Assembly: GCA_033063855.1 (NCBI GenBank)
Contig: CP093829.1
Location: forward strand, 12,162,243-12,226,242
DNA: 64,000 nt
Direction: 5' to 3'
DNA from: Smittia aterrima
Taxonomy: Eukaryota; Arthropoda; Insecta; Diptera; Chironomidae
Part shown: positions 52,512 through 64,000 of the stretch, piece after piece
Numbering within the stretch: position 1 is the stretch's first letter
Layout: each line of letters opens with the position of its first letter
The notes under the pieces: generated by a model
What the model was told of the DNA's origin: nothing
Databases searched by the model: none
What the model saw: the letters and a program-made list of their open reading frames with translations, nothing else
Position numbers and translations under genes: made by a program

Positions 52512-52542
52512 GTTCTGGTTGACATAGCTTTACTCTTTGGAC

Positions 52543-53201
52543 TTATTTAAATTGTCCGGGTGGAGCTCCGAAAATTCCTTGTTTGGATGCTGCTCGCGAT
52601 GGTGAAAAACCAAGAATCTTTTGCACATTTTGGCGAATCGACATTGTACACAAGATGTACAGAAAGATAAAAGAGCACTCGGTGAAATCATTTCCTTGCA
52701 GATTTCTATGTGACAGACCTTGAATCCACGAGATAGGGGTGAAAGGTAGTCTAGCAACCACTTTGCCGTCAAAAATTGAACTAAACATCGACAAAAGAGC
52801 AGTAAAAGCAAAGCCGGTGAAGAACCTAAAATAAAATCGTCAGAGATGACCATGGTTAAACACAAGATAAACTTACATTGATTTCATCTTGACCAGAGAA
52901 AGATCCCGATTGTTATTTTTCAGTCGTTCCTCGTCTCGTTCAATCTTCTTCTTTTGCTGCTTGTCCAAAGCTTCTCCAAGAACTTCCTTACGTTTTTCCA
53001 CTATAATTGAATTTTCATTAATTAATGAAGTGACAACGAAACAAAATTTCTTCACTCACCTTTTGATGTCAATTTTTCTATTTCCATTTTCAACTTCTGA
53101 TATTTATCCGTACGATATACGAGAACATAAGTCACTCCTTCACCGAGGAAAGCGGTGAAGAGCGAAATCGCGACGATCAAAAGAGAATCGGATAGAACCA
53201 T
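52543..53201 (-). CDS. TMCO1: TMCO1, ER calcium-load-activated channel / translocon-associated protein
   Basis: Three exons in transcript order (53201-53060, 53000-52877, 52825-52543) with short introns encode about 182 residues, close to the 188 of human TMCO1. An N-terminal membrane segment (SLLIVAISLFTAFLGEGVTY) is followed by VLVYRTDKYQKLK. A charged coiled coil (KQQKKKIERDEERLKNNNRD) and two further hydrophobic segments around FFTGFAFTALLSMFSSIFDG and FIFLYILCTMSI come next, and the tail is Pro/Gly-containing. Near-invariant blocks such as PFTPISWIQGLSHRNL are kept. The family is a DUF106/EMC3-like protein of the ER membrane. It has been described as a calcium leak channel that prevents ER overfilling and as part of the multipass translocon. 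The coordinates follow splice consensus and phase at both junctions. Confidence 0.95.
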
Positions 53202-53309
53202 TCTTCTATTTAATTTAATTGAAAATAATTAAAGTGTGACTTGGGACTTCTACACTAGAAAAGCTTCAAAAGTGCAGTCGAAAGGCCCGTACAAAAATTA
53301 AACCGGTTC

Positions 53310-53927
53310 AGTCTTTCTTGAAGTTCTCGACAACTTGGAAAAATAATTTTTGACAAGCATCCGCCAGGACACAAGCCGTGAAATCTATCATAAAATCAAA
53401 ATTATCCATCTGCTCTACATATTTAAAACAAAGGATCAACAGTTTTTACTGATTAAAGCATTCAAAATTCAATTTCAAGTTGTTCAGAAAGAGAACGCAA
53501 TAAGAAGAAGACTTTTGAACCGTTTCAAAATCAGCAGCACGAAAATTTTCTTCAGAATTTATTGGAAAGTCAACCATTCAACAACCTCGTTACGAAGCAA
53601 ACCTGATAAAGCCGTGTTATTAAAGTGATTTAAAGTGGAAGCATAGTGATTCAAGGCCAGCTCAATTCAGAAAAGTGAAGAAAGTGCTCTTCGTGTCGAA
53701 ATTCGTAAAAATATCGATTTCTTTCCTTGCGCTTCACACTCTTTTGAGCTAAATGCATCAGTTTTCTTTGTTACGATTTAGTGAAAATACTTTCAGTGAA
53801 AATTTTTAAAAGCAAACTTCGAGTCAAAGTGTTGCGGAGTCGCAATAAGAAGTGTAAAAGGATTAAAACGAAACTCACAATTCTGAGTCATCAGATTTCA
53901 AATCACCAATATATGGATATAGTTCTG
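53310..53927 (+). promoter_or_regulatory. Probable 5' exon (leader) of a plus-strand gene extending rightward
   Basis: A TTCAGTC initiator at 53307-53313 faces away from TMCO1. The following 600 bases are A-rich with many AGTG and GTGAAAA motifs, like dipteran 5' leaders. An ATG at 53913 gives MDIVL and is followed directly by a GTAAGT donor at 53928 in phase 0. No continuing exon is recognised to the window end, so a large first intron would be required. This is suggestive only. Confidence 0.35.
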
Positions 53928-56900
53928 GTAAGTCCCATTCGCTTTTTTTTTTGGGGGGCTTTTCCCCAGATTGAGAAGGAGTTAACGCTTCTATTAATAT
54001 ATCATGACTCCAAGGAGACGATAATCGCAAAAATTTGGTCACAACAACGTGGCGGGACCTAAACCCGAAATTTCTTTTTCTCTTTTTCGCTTTTAAGCGA
54101 AGTGTGTCACAAAATGAAAGCCAATCTAGAACATGAGCTAGTTTCCCGTCAAACCCGTCTCGGAGTGTTGAGTGAATAATGGAAAGGAAATCGATCCCGA
54201 AAGCGGAAATCATCCCTGTTAAAAAAAATTCCTGCCTTATCTGCATGGCTTTAAAAAAAATAATTGCACGATTTTGTTATCAGCATTATTTCGACATTGA
54301 GTTGCTGCGGTATACCTGAGCACTGAGACTGCTACACTCAGAAAAAAAAATATGTCGCCGGTTTGACGAATTAACTCCTAGACATACAAAGAACATTCAA
54401 TCATAAAATGTTCAAGCCAGTTTCTAGTTACGTAAAAGCTCAGCTCCAGGCGTCGCGGAAAAATCGCGAAATTTTGACGTCAATGAATAATTGGAACAGT
54501 TATTGTTGCCTCTGTAGACGTAATGAGAGCTTTATAGAGAAATGCGCGCGTGGGGTTCGCGATAGCACTTACACTTCGAGGTCTCCGCAAACTTAATTGA
54601 ATTCTAATTAATTATTCTCACACAACAGACTCAAGCTTTGCTTTGAAACTTTTATTTGGCGATAATTTTCTCGAAAAATATTGTTAGAGTGGGTGTGTTG
54701 GCAAGCGTTTACTTTCATGTCGTCGAAGTTTTTTTTTCGAGAAGCAATTAATGCCGCTCCACCTGGAATCGCATGAAATTCGCTGTTGCTATCGAGTAGA
54801 ATGGGGGAAAATCTTCTGGTTGAAGGCTTCTGTCTGACGGAGCAACTGTCGTATGCGAACGCAACCCTCGTTTCACTCGATCGATATATAATTATGGAAA
54901 CTTTTCCGATTGAGAAGTCTAAAAATAGTTCGCCGATGTTGATGGATTAATGGTTGTTCGAGCGCCGTGCACAACAAAGGCCAATCGTATAAAATTTTTA
55001 CTTTTGACTGTTTTATCTATTTAGATCATCAAAGATGTTCTCTTTCTTCAGAAGCCATTTTGGCTAATCGAAGTCGCTTTTTAAGAAACGTCAATTGAAT
55101 ATCAAAAAATAATATTCTTTTGTCTGTCGCGCGATGACGTCATGCAAAATTGAAATTCATTGAGTCGCGGAAAGAACGACGAAAAAAATCGTTCTCAAGC
55201 CGAAAATCGTTGCTGTTAATTTAATTCATATGGGCGAAGCAACAGATAGGCTTTTTTTCTGCTGAACATGTATCAGCAAGTTTCATCGCGAATGAAGATG
55301 GATTATAAATTATGGAATCGTCAACTTCGAAAATTAGTAAAAAATTGAAATGAGATAACAACTTCAGTTGTTCGAAGTTCAGTGATTCTCTTTATCATTC
55401 ATAATCGTATTGATAGTGCGAGCTTCGTTTAGCGCTTCGCAAATCAAACGATGAAATATTTCTACTTGAAGAACGCGACAGAGCAAAATAAGAAGAGTAA
55501 GAATTTTAAATTGGAAGGGAAACGGTTGAGACACCGACAAGAACAATGTGCGAGACTGAAGAGGTGAATGGCATAAGAGATCGTTTCGGGTTTTTGTTCG
55601 CACAAGGATGGAAAAAAGAAGAATCATTTTTTTTGTTTTCACCGAATTTGAAGAGGAATGAACGAGAATTTACTTCTAAAGCAGACAAAAATTGGACGAG
55701 TCGTATCACGCAAGAACATCAATGCAGGAACCCTTTCAAGAGCCCTATCTGGACAAATCATCGTCGGTTGAGATGTGATTGTCTTAAGTTAGTCCTCTCG
55801 TTCGTCGTTAACTTAATTCATTATTTCTTGCAATTTCTGTCTGTGTTCGAAAATATAATTTGTTGAAGCAGTAAGGTAAGAAGAAGTTTCCAGACATTAT
55901 TGTTCGTTTCTCTCGATTTATTTCAACGCAACACACGTCTCCCCAACAACGTGGAAAATTGTCGTCGACATTGAACCTTAGTCGGATCAAGAGTAGATCA
56001 CGTTATTTTGTCTCTTTCTCAAGAAAGAAAAAAATTTGACACACGAGAGGAAAGTTTAACAAATGCTGAAATTATATCGGCAGCATGTAAGCGGAGACGA
56101 GTTAAAAAGTGCAACGACTTTCTAAAGCGAAAGAGAGAAAACAGAAACCAAAACAAAAGCAAAATAAATTATGAGAAGCGAGCATTGCATTGCATTAGCG
56201 TCATGTTTATCCTTTCGCATGTGTCTTAGGTCAAGAACTGCACTTTATGACGCAGAATTGTTTTGTAGCTGAGAGCTTCGGAACTTTATTCCAGAGTTAC
56301 GGCTTTAAGAACAACGTGTTTGAAAATAGGTCAAACAAAAACAATTGACTTTTGAATTGATGCTTTCGTTCATTTCGTTTGATGTTCCTTTATGCTCGAA
56401 CGAGCGAATGAGCTTTGACATTGTATTGCAATGTATAAATTTCAGCTTCGTCGCCTTGAAAACATAATTTCCTGAAAGCTCTTGTGCTGAACTTATACCA
56501 AGAAATGAAATCTCAAGCTGACACTTTCAATTGATAATAAAAGCTTATTAGCAGATTTATCTTCGCGAGTTTCTCGCTGATTTCCATAGTTTACGGATTT
56601 TGATAAGAAAGTCGTTTCGCAATAACTTGAAATTTCATGAATGACGCGATGCGAAAAAGAAAGTTCAGCTCTTCACATTATTGCGAAATTCATACAAACG
56701 CGCATTTACAAAGCGGCTACAAGTGTCGGCGTAAAACGATTAGACTGTGTCGCCACTTAAAAAATTTGCTCTTCCATGACGCGACTCCAGAGAGATTTTT
56801 ATTGCATCGCAATTTGAAGTTTCACATACATCTAACGATGTAAAATGACGTCAACTGAGGGAACGTGATGATACGAATTGACTGCGGTATTATTTATACA

Positions 56901-59900
56901 TAAAGAGAAGAAAAAACGTTGTAGCGAGGCGCCTGACGGGGCGTTGTTGGAGAACTGAATGAAAAAGGTTATTTTAAAGTTGTAAAACCTGGCTCTTCGC
57001 TTCAAGTTTAAACTCAAAGCTTTTGCGCATGAAACAATGAATTTTCTAACCTTGAAGAGAAAATTTCTGAGAAATTTTAAATTGCTTATCGCAAATTGCT
57101 TTTCATTTCCGTACCGTGAGTTGTCTCAGTGATAAGCCACGCTCGCACAAGCCACAAAAGACGATAAATTCGATAAAGGAATCTTGAGTTTCATCGAGTC
57201 AATTTCAATTTTCGAGAACTTTTTGCTTTTTATTAAATGCTGATGAAGTTTTCATTTCGTGATTGCCTAATTCAACCTTCAATATTGATATGCCAATTGC
57301 GTTTCACATTTCCTCGTCGCCGACTTTTTCGTTGGCAATTTTAGATTGAAGGGAAAGTTAGTTCGGGTTCAAATGTCAACGCTTCCTTGTGTTCATCCAA
57401 TTGCATCTCGAACACTGTCAAACGGCGCTAATTGTGCATGACTTCACAAAATAAGAGTGAAGAAGAGTTAGACATGACTACAGTTCGCTTCGAAACGTGT
57501 CTGTGATTTTATTGTTAAACTTGGAAAATTCAATGGCGCGAACCAACTTTCTTCTCGGAATTTCGCAAAACTTCATTTAAAATAGTCAAGCTTGCACAAA
57601 GTTTTATGTATAAAAATGAATATGTCGGCCAACGGTGTTTTCGTAGTGAACCCGGAACATTATTGACAGTGCATCAAAGTTTGATGATCAAACATTCTCC
57701 TTAATGCTATTTTCGATTTTGCGCATTAGAGTTTAATACATCTCAGATGTGAGCCTCATTTAACGAGATTTTCGTTATGAAATTATCATTGTCTCAATCA
57801 AAAATGTCTGTAACATCTGAAATTTCTCACGTCTAAGTAGCTAGATTAAGGTTTCATACGAGCAGACGAAGAGATTTGATTATGGCGCGTAAATAAAGAA
57901 CATAAAAGTAGTCCGCGACCGGGGTTAATGTCCTTTAGTCAACGAATGTTAGTAAGACGCTCCAATACGATTGAACAAAAAAGTCGTTCAATGACGCTGG
58001 TCTCCGTTTCTTCTTTTAGTTCCTTCGGCTGAATGTTAAATAAAAAAATTCTCGGAAGAAATGAGAACAACGGCGTAAAATAATTTGCGATGTCTGATCA
58101 AAAATTGCATGGGAAAAGAATTCCGATGAGCACTTCGTTATTTTGGGACTAATGTTACATTGACTCGTCTGGAGATTGCATGTTCTGTTTTGTTCTTTAC
58201 GTTCGCTTTGTCTGAACAATTTCTGGTCATTGCCATGCTGTTAAGTTTGATCACATTTTGCTATCATATCTTTATCCAGAGATTAGGATTAATGAGATTT
58301 TAATGCGACGAGACACAAACAATTCCAAAGCAGAGACAATGAGGTACAATGATAGATCGTGCTAATCATTTTCCGTCATAGACATTGTTTAAACGCAGAA
58401 TCTTTTCGACCTTAAAACTCACTTTGTCATTGAATTGTGAGGAATGTCGCAAGACGTAAAATAGAATATTCGAAACATCTACGACGAAGTGAGTCTGACA
58501 ATATTTTTATAAGCTACATGTGTTGCTCCATAAATTTTCTGACACTCTCTTCCTCTGCTCAAAAGAGTTTCGTGCGGATTTATTTATTTAAACTAACCTA
58601 GTGTAGTTTCATGATATCTTATTTCGCCAATCATTTGACGCATTACATCAGACGATTGTTGGGGTTACATATAAGCGTGGGAGTTATAAAGGATGTTAGA
58701 AAGTGGGCAGACTAACATCCTTCAGTCATGGGAAATTACGTTCTATTTATGAATCCTTAGCTATCTAGAACCCTTCCATATTAATAATTGAAGACATGTG
58801 TGGGCGCTCGTCTGTGTAGCATCCATTTCTTACTACAGTGTCAGCTTACAGCGTTATTGTGGATTGTCTTATTCACTCTTTTTAGTCGTTAACGCTTGAT
58901 CTAAAAATAAACACAAATTAACAAAAATAAAGTCATTGTCATTTTATAAATTGGATCACAATGTGAATCACTCGTCCACACATCGGAGATACTGGCCATA
59001 ATCGATAGTCAGGCGATCATTTTCTACAACGAAACTTTTTGAGATATATTCCTCATCATCCTCGTCAGACTAAACGACTTGTGATTGTGTATCGAGCAAA
59101 TACACCAATTTTCTTTCTTGTAACAAAAATTTCGCTCGTTTCGTTGTCGACGAGAGCGGAGCAAAAAATGAGCAGAACGAAGCGAAGAAAAGACGGCAAG
59201 TGATGAAGCTTCCTATCAGTTGAGAATTAAGATTGAGACTTTCAAGATTCATTTATTGTCGCGAGCTGAGTTGAGATATATTTTTGAATGCTTTGCTTGC
59301 TCGTTGAATGCAAAAAATAATCAAAGAGTTCTTGTGGAAATTATAGGACCAAATGCCAACTGAATAAAGAGAATTGTTTGTTGAAATGTAAATAAATCGC
59401 TCGGAGTTTGCCGAGACGAAGAGCAAATTATTCAACAGCTCAAAGAAATTATTTGAAAAGTGAACTGAAGCTATCACGTTTGTGGGCTGTGCAATTTGAA
59501 GTAAGAGAAGCTTCTCTTGACGTCATTCCAGTGCTTGGAATGTAAGCTCGTGTTACGTGCGCTTCCCTGTGATGTTTACAATTCGTTTTCATAAATAGAA
59601 TTAAAAGTAATTTGTTTTGTGCAACGGGAAAACGTGTTAAACTTTGAGACAGGCTACTGAAACGTTGACTGGAGTGTGACAAATCAGATTAAGACAGCAA
59701 CGCATGTGAATTCAATCGAATAACTTTCCATTGCAAGAAAACAATAAGTGAAATATCATCTGTAGATAATACGCAACAAGTAGAAGCCACAGAAATCCTT
59801 GCTCTACAAAACTAAAAACTGTACGTAAGAAAACTTTCCATTGGCATTTGTGGTGTGAGCAAAAAAGGGAACAAGACCAACTGATAAATAGATATGGTAG

Positions 59901-62900
59901 CGAATTATTCAAAGATGTTACTCACGATTCAAGATAAGTCGCAGTTCATTTCGAAGATAAAGAGGAAGCTCCTATTAGGTGTACTTCTCACGTTCTCACT
60001 GTGACGAGTTTGTAGAGATAAATGTCAAATCATGCGACGATGAAAACAATTTGTGAGTCTCGCGCTCCCTCATTCTTCCTCCCAGTAAAGCCCCTTCGAT
60101 CGATTTCCAAGGTTAAACTTGTTTCGATTCTCTTCATCATATGACTTTATGTGTAAGTGTGTGTTTGCAAATGTTTCGCAAGGTGACATCGGAAGGGGTC
60201 ATGCGAAAGGAGACTCCTCGGAGAATAAGAAAGAGCGAGGAAATTTTCGGTGCAATTCGTTCACTCTGCGGCTTATTCAAACGGTGCACCCACGCACAAA
60301 CACAAGAATAAACTTCGAGAAAAACGTTTTGAAAGGAGAATTTATGGTTTGCTTATTTATTTAGCTCGAGCAATTTGGGGCTCGGCGTCTTTGTTTGACG
60401 ACGATAACCCTGGATGTTTTTCCTTCTATTTATGTGAACATCGCACACTTACGCTTGCGGCCATGAGATCAATATTAAAGAAGGGAAAACATATGACTGA
60501 GAAGATTCGAATAATGAATCGTGTGGCAGTCGAATGGGTGTGTCTGATAGATAAGCTTTAATTCGCTAAAACAATTTTCTACTGTCGCCATCAATTAAAA
60601 TTCCAACAACGCAAATGATTTTCTCGCGCTGTTTGTTTTTGTTTATTTGATTTTCCTGAAAAAGAAATTTTCACAGACCCAGATGATGTTGATGAGATGT
60701 ATAAATAGTTTTATAAAGCGGTCGCTGTTTTCGATGAGTTCTCATCACATCAGTTTTGAATTAAATTTATTTCATGTGCGTGACGTCCGATTGAGTCTGT
60801 TCTTGGCTGTCTCTATCATTGTTGAGTGTTGACGCAGACAACGGGGATTCAAATGCTTTTAGGAGCTCTTAAACTCTGAAGCTTTAAAGAGTCACGTGAA
60901 AGACATTGCCTGTCCTCAATTTTAAGCAAAACAAACTGAATTCTTGTTTGACTTTTCAATTTTTCATTTTGCTGTTTACAAACATCTCGACGAATATGAA
61001 AGGCAAACACGGATCAACCTGTTACTGTTCAATCAAAAAGAGTGACGCTGAAGATTTGTATTGAAGGAGGCTGAGAAGATTCAATAAACTTCACTTTGTC
61101 TGAGTTCTCTGCCATCAAAGAAACAAATAGGATTGTAAACAAATCCTGAACCACTTTCGCTTCACTAAACCGCGAAGAAAATCTGTTTTATTCTCACACA
61201 AAACGCAATCCACATTTCCGAATCAAATTCGGTAGATCACGCTGAAGATCACGTTAATAATTATATTCATGAGACAAGAACGATTTCAATGGCAACAAAG
61301 ACCAATTTTCCTCATTATCAATTTCGCGACGTCGCTTTGGAATTCTCATGAAATCAAACTTGGAGCAAGGTTATTTCAAACCCAAGGTCATAACGATTCA
61401 AGCTCAGTGAATTTGCCGGTTATAATTCAGTCGGAAGAATTTACGACTTTCGCTGTTCTCGTGTCTCCACGAAAATAAAAGCTTTGCTGAACATTAATCG
61501 ATTGTTAAGTTGCAGCTGTTTAAAATCGGCTTTTAATGACAAAGCAAATGAAAATGGAGCACACGAGTACAATTTTTCAACTTAGTTTATTTTCTCTCGA
61601 AAGCTAATTAAAAGGAAAAATTGGCCAACCCACTTTCTTCTTCGTTTGCTTGAAAAAATTCCGGCTCATTCGAGTTGGCTGGCAGACAAATGAAATAAAA
61701 ATGTGTTTAGCTCCATCCCTTCAGAGGTATTTCATTATGGAAAAAATTCAAACGCCTAGAACCTTCATTTTGCTTTTACTTTGTCATTTTCACAGCAAAA
61801 ATATGTTTTCGTCATGAAAAGAATTGTTTACACCATTCAAATCTTTGTGTCAAACAAGACGAGGAATGTAAACTGTTTACAGCAACAATTTGCGTCTCGT
61901 TGTCTTCCTCGCTTCTTCAGTTTTCTGAGCGTGTGAGATATTTAATAACATTCCATTCAGTCAGTCACTCTATCATATTTTATTTTAAAAGTGTGACAGA
62001 AGGATCTGGATACGCGTGGAGTACCACGACAAAAGTCACTTTATCACTTCGGTTTAGGACGCACTCATGCGACTTGAGTATCTAATGATTCAGACGATTT
62101 AAAGCTTCTTATCTTTTGTACGAAATGAAGTGAGTCGTTCTCAAGTATTGACGCATGCCTTTTGCTTGAGCTACATTTCTTAGAAGAAAAATCTTATGAA
62201 ATTTCAAATATTCCTCAGGCGCGTTTCGCGAGTGTACCTTCCCCAGAGGAGAAAAGGTCTTAGAAACAATCTTTGAACGAATGACGTAAACAAAGAATCC
62301 AATTTTGATGCCATTCCGTCTCATCCCCGCGAAAAGGTGAAGGCTTCTTAGTAAGAAGTTCTTACCCTTTATTTTCGAAAAACAAAAGCATTATTCGTGC
62401 CGAATCAACTTGCGCCGATTTTCAAGGCCGTAGTCGAAAGCGATTTATATTGAATTTCTTCCACTTTCGTCTTGTAAAAACAAATATTCACTTTCTCGGT
62501 TATTTCGCGACAACGAGCAAATATTCGCGGGCCACTTGCCTCCAATTGTGAAGTTTCATTCGAATAGCGAGCGGAATATTTTGTTTGCTTCGCCTTTTCA
62601 CTGCTATTTTTATCAATCAATAGCATTCCAAAGATAGCTTATTAGAAACGAAATAAAAAAGTTCTGCTTCGAGGCAGGCGCGTGGACCTGATTCAATTAA
62701 CGTCGCCGATGATGGACCATGCTTTATCGGGTTGTATGACAAATTACGGTGGCGTATCTGATTAGAATTCTATTTGCTCAGACGAGTGGGATGAAAAGGT
62801 CTGAGGTTAACCGAAGGCGAGGAAACCAAAGCTGCCCTTGGGAATCGACAAGAAATGTTCATTCGATGAGGCCAAACAATTTGTGATGTCAAAAGCGTCT

Positions 62901-63737
62901 TGTCAATAATAACAAAATGTTTTCTTCCTCAATTTGCCTAAAATTTTCTTTTGGCACCGGCTACGAGACATCTCTCCTTTCTGCCGCCTACTTTAAGTTT
63001 GTTTGAAGTCAAAGCTGTTTCTGTGTCTATCTGAATAAAGATAGAAAAACAGAAATATAAAGAAAAGTTTAAATTGGTATTCCTTCTGTGCTCAAAACAA
63101 TTTGCTTGATGGAAGAAATTGATTTTTGGGGCGACAAAATAAGCTTGACCTAAATTTCTACACAAGCTAAATTATATTTAAATCTCACTTTCGATATTGA
63201 ACAAATTTTTTGCGGTCATCAGTGTTCAACCGGCTGTTACGAGACAATTTTTAATCAACAATCATCAAAAGTGTAAACAGGAACGAGTCCTAATTAACGA
63301 GTGCTGATGACGAGACTTCGCTAATTGATCGGTATCGTGACGTTGAAGTCTCAAAAATCAACAAATGCTGCGAAACAAATTAATCGAAAAGTTGTGTTAT
63401 TGTCTCGAGGAAAGATAAATAAACTTTATTGCGCTGCAAGATGTGACACGTAACAATCTCATCACGTTGGTGATATCGCGGGGACGTTTGTTTGTTTGTT
63501 ATATTGTGTCTTCGAAGTTTTTGGAAAATAAAAAATAATTAAACATTACAAACGTAGTGCGCCTCAAATTACACAAGTCGTCATTTGGTAGAGAGAATTT
63601 CCTTTTATTTGTTCATTTTTTTTTCACTGTGGCCAATCGAGGAAAACAATTGATTAATACCAAACATTACTTCGAGCTGAACACACTGAGTTTTAAAAGT
63701 GAAAATTCTGATTCGATAGCAGTGGCTTTAATTTGTT
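53928..63737. other. Gene-poor right-hand region
   Basis: Nearly 10 kb without a recognisable protein or RNA gene on either strand. Short frames are scattered and lack splice or family support. It would fit a long first intron of the gene suspected to start at 53310, or intergenic regulatory DNA. Confidence 0.5.
58689..58722. repeat. Perfect 11-bp inverted repeat (hairpin)
   Basis: AAGGATGTTAG at 58689-58699 pairs with CTAACATCCTT at 58712-58722 across a 12-base loop. A TATAAA precedes it at 58685 and a TCAGTC initiator follows at 58722. Several AATAAA sequences appear near 58905-58930. It may be part of a noncoding transcript or a factor-binding palindrome. Confidence 0.45.
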
Positions 63738-63745
63738 TATAAAAG
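63738..63745 (+). promoter_or_regulatory. TATA box of a possible gene at the right edge
   Basis: TATAAAAG is followed about 30 bases downstream by a TCATTAC initiator-like sequence near 63768 and a GAGTAAGG splice-donor-like site at 63786-63793. The spacing matches the astacin promoter in this window. No coding exon follows before the window ends. Confidence 0.4.
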
Positions 63746-64000
63746 CGAGAGGCAAGTCAGGGACTTGATCATTACACTTTCCGTTGAGTAAGGGTATGAT
63801 TAGCTTTCTTTTCTCCTCTGCCTATGGCAAAGTAGATATAGGATTTTTGTGACCTTCAAATCCTTTTCTTTGTCGTTCTCTTCCGCTTCGTTACCTTAAT
63901 TCATGTTAGTCAAACGTTGGCAGATTTGGCCGAGATTAGCTCTCCGCTACTTTGTAAACACTTTCCCTTTCACGGCCTATTTTTACTCCAAGCAATTTAA

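Noticed and set aside
53875..54246. 123-codon minus-strand frame with a protein-like acidic end
   Set aside because: It depends on a T/G/C homopolymer block near 53940-53970 and lies antisense to a better-supported plus-strand leader; no family match.
38957..59525. Several TGACGTCA palindromes (38957, 55135, 56845, 59518)
   Set aside because: CRE-like octamers at scattered sites with no associated promoter; not enough to claim regulation.

Overview
The window looks like AT-rich animal nuclear DNA from an insect, most likely a dipteran and plausibly a nematoceran such as a midge. The reasons are compact 55-90 bp introns with consensus GT...AG ends, TATA/initiator promoters, and insect-type gene content: prickle-family paralogues, astacin, intronless Hsp70 ending EEVD, FOXRED1 and TMCO1. 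I cannot name the species.

Left third (2.6-22.7 kb). A small secreted astacin protease (2.7-3.7 kb, +) precedes two complete prickle/espinas-type genes arranged tail to tail (4.6-14.4 kb on +, 22.6-15.2 kb on -). Each has a PET domain, three LIM domains and five introns at identical positions. Their LIM2-LIM3 exons form a 415-bp inverted repeat in which I find only two differences, while the neighbouring exons are about 12-13% diverged, so gene conversion is likely. The minus copy ends in a CaaX box (CTIS). The plus copy has lost it.

Middle (22.7-42.7 kb). This stretch is gene-poor and is best read as the regulatory and alternative-promoter region of the minus prickle gene. Three open segments on the minus strand end at good splice donors that are phase-compatible with its first common exon; the one at 32.46-32.61 kb is the most convincing. 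One small frameshifted ORF (26.2-26.5 kb) and one possible mini-gene (40.5-40.9 kb) also lie here.

Right part (42.7-53.2 kb). This is a dense housekeeping cluster. It holds a C-terminally truncated hobbit/BLTP2-like lipid-transfer gene (-), an intronless Hsp70 with TATA box and heat-shock elements (-), a mitochondrial-type carnitine acyltransferase (-), FOXRED1 (+, head to head with the acyltransferase) and TMCO1 (-, its 3' end abutting that of FOXRED1). Hsp70 deals with protein folding, TMCO1 with ER calcium and membrane-protein insertion, the acyltransferase with acyl-carnitine exchange, and FOXRED1 with complex I assembly. I see no functional coupling beyond shared promoters and terminators.

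From 53.2 kb to the end no confident protein gene is visible. A probable 5' exon (53.3-53.93 kb, +), a hairpin at 58.7 kb and a strong TATA motif near the right edge (63.74 kb) are the only features I can point to. No tRNA, rRNA or CRISPR array was recognised.
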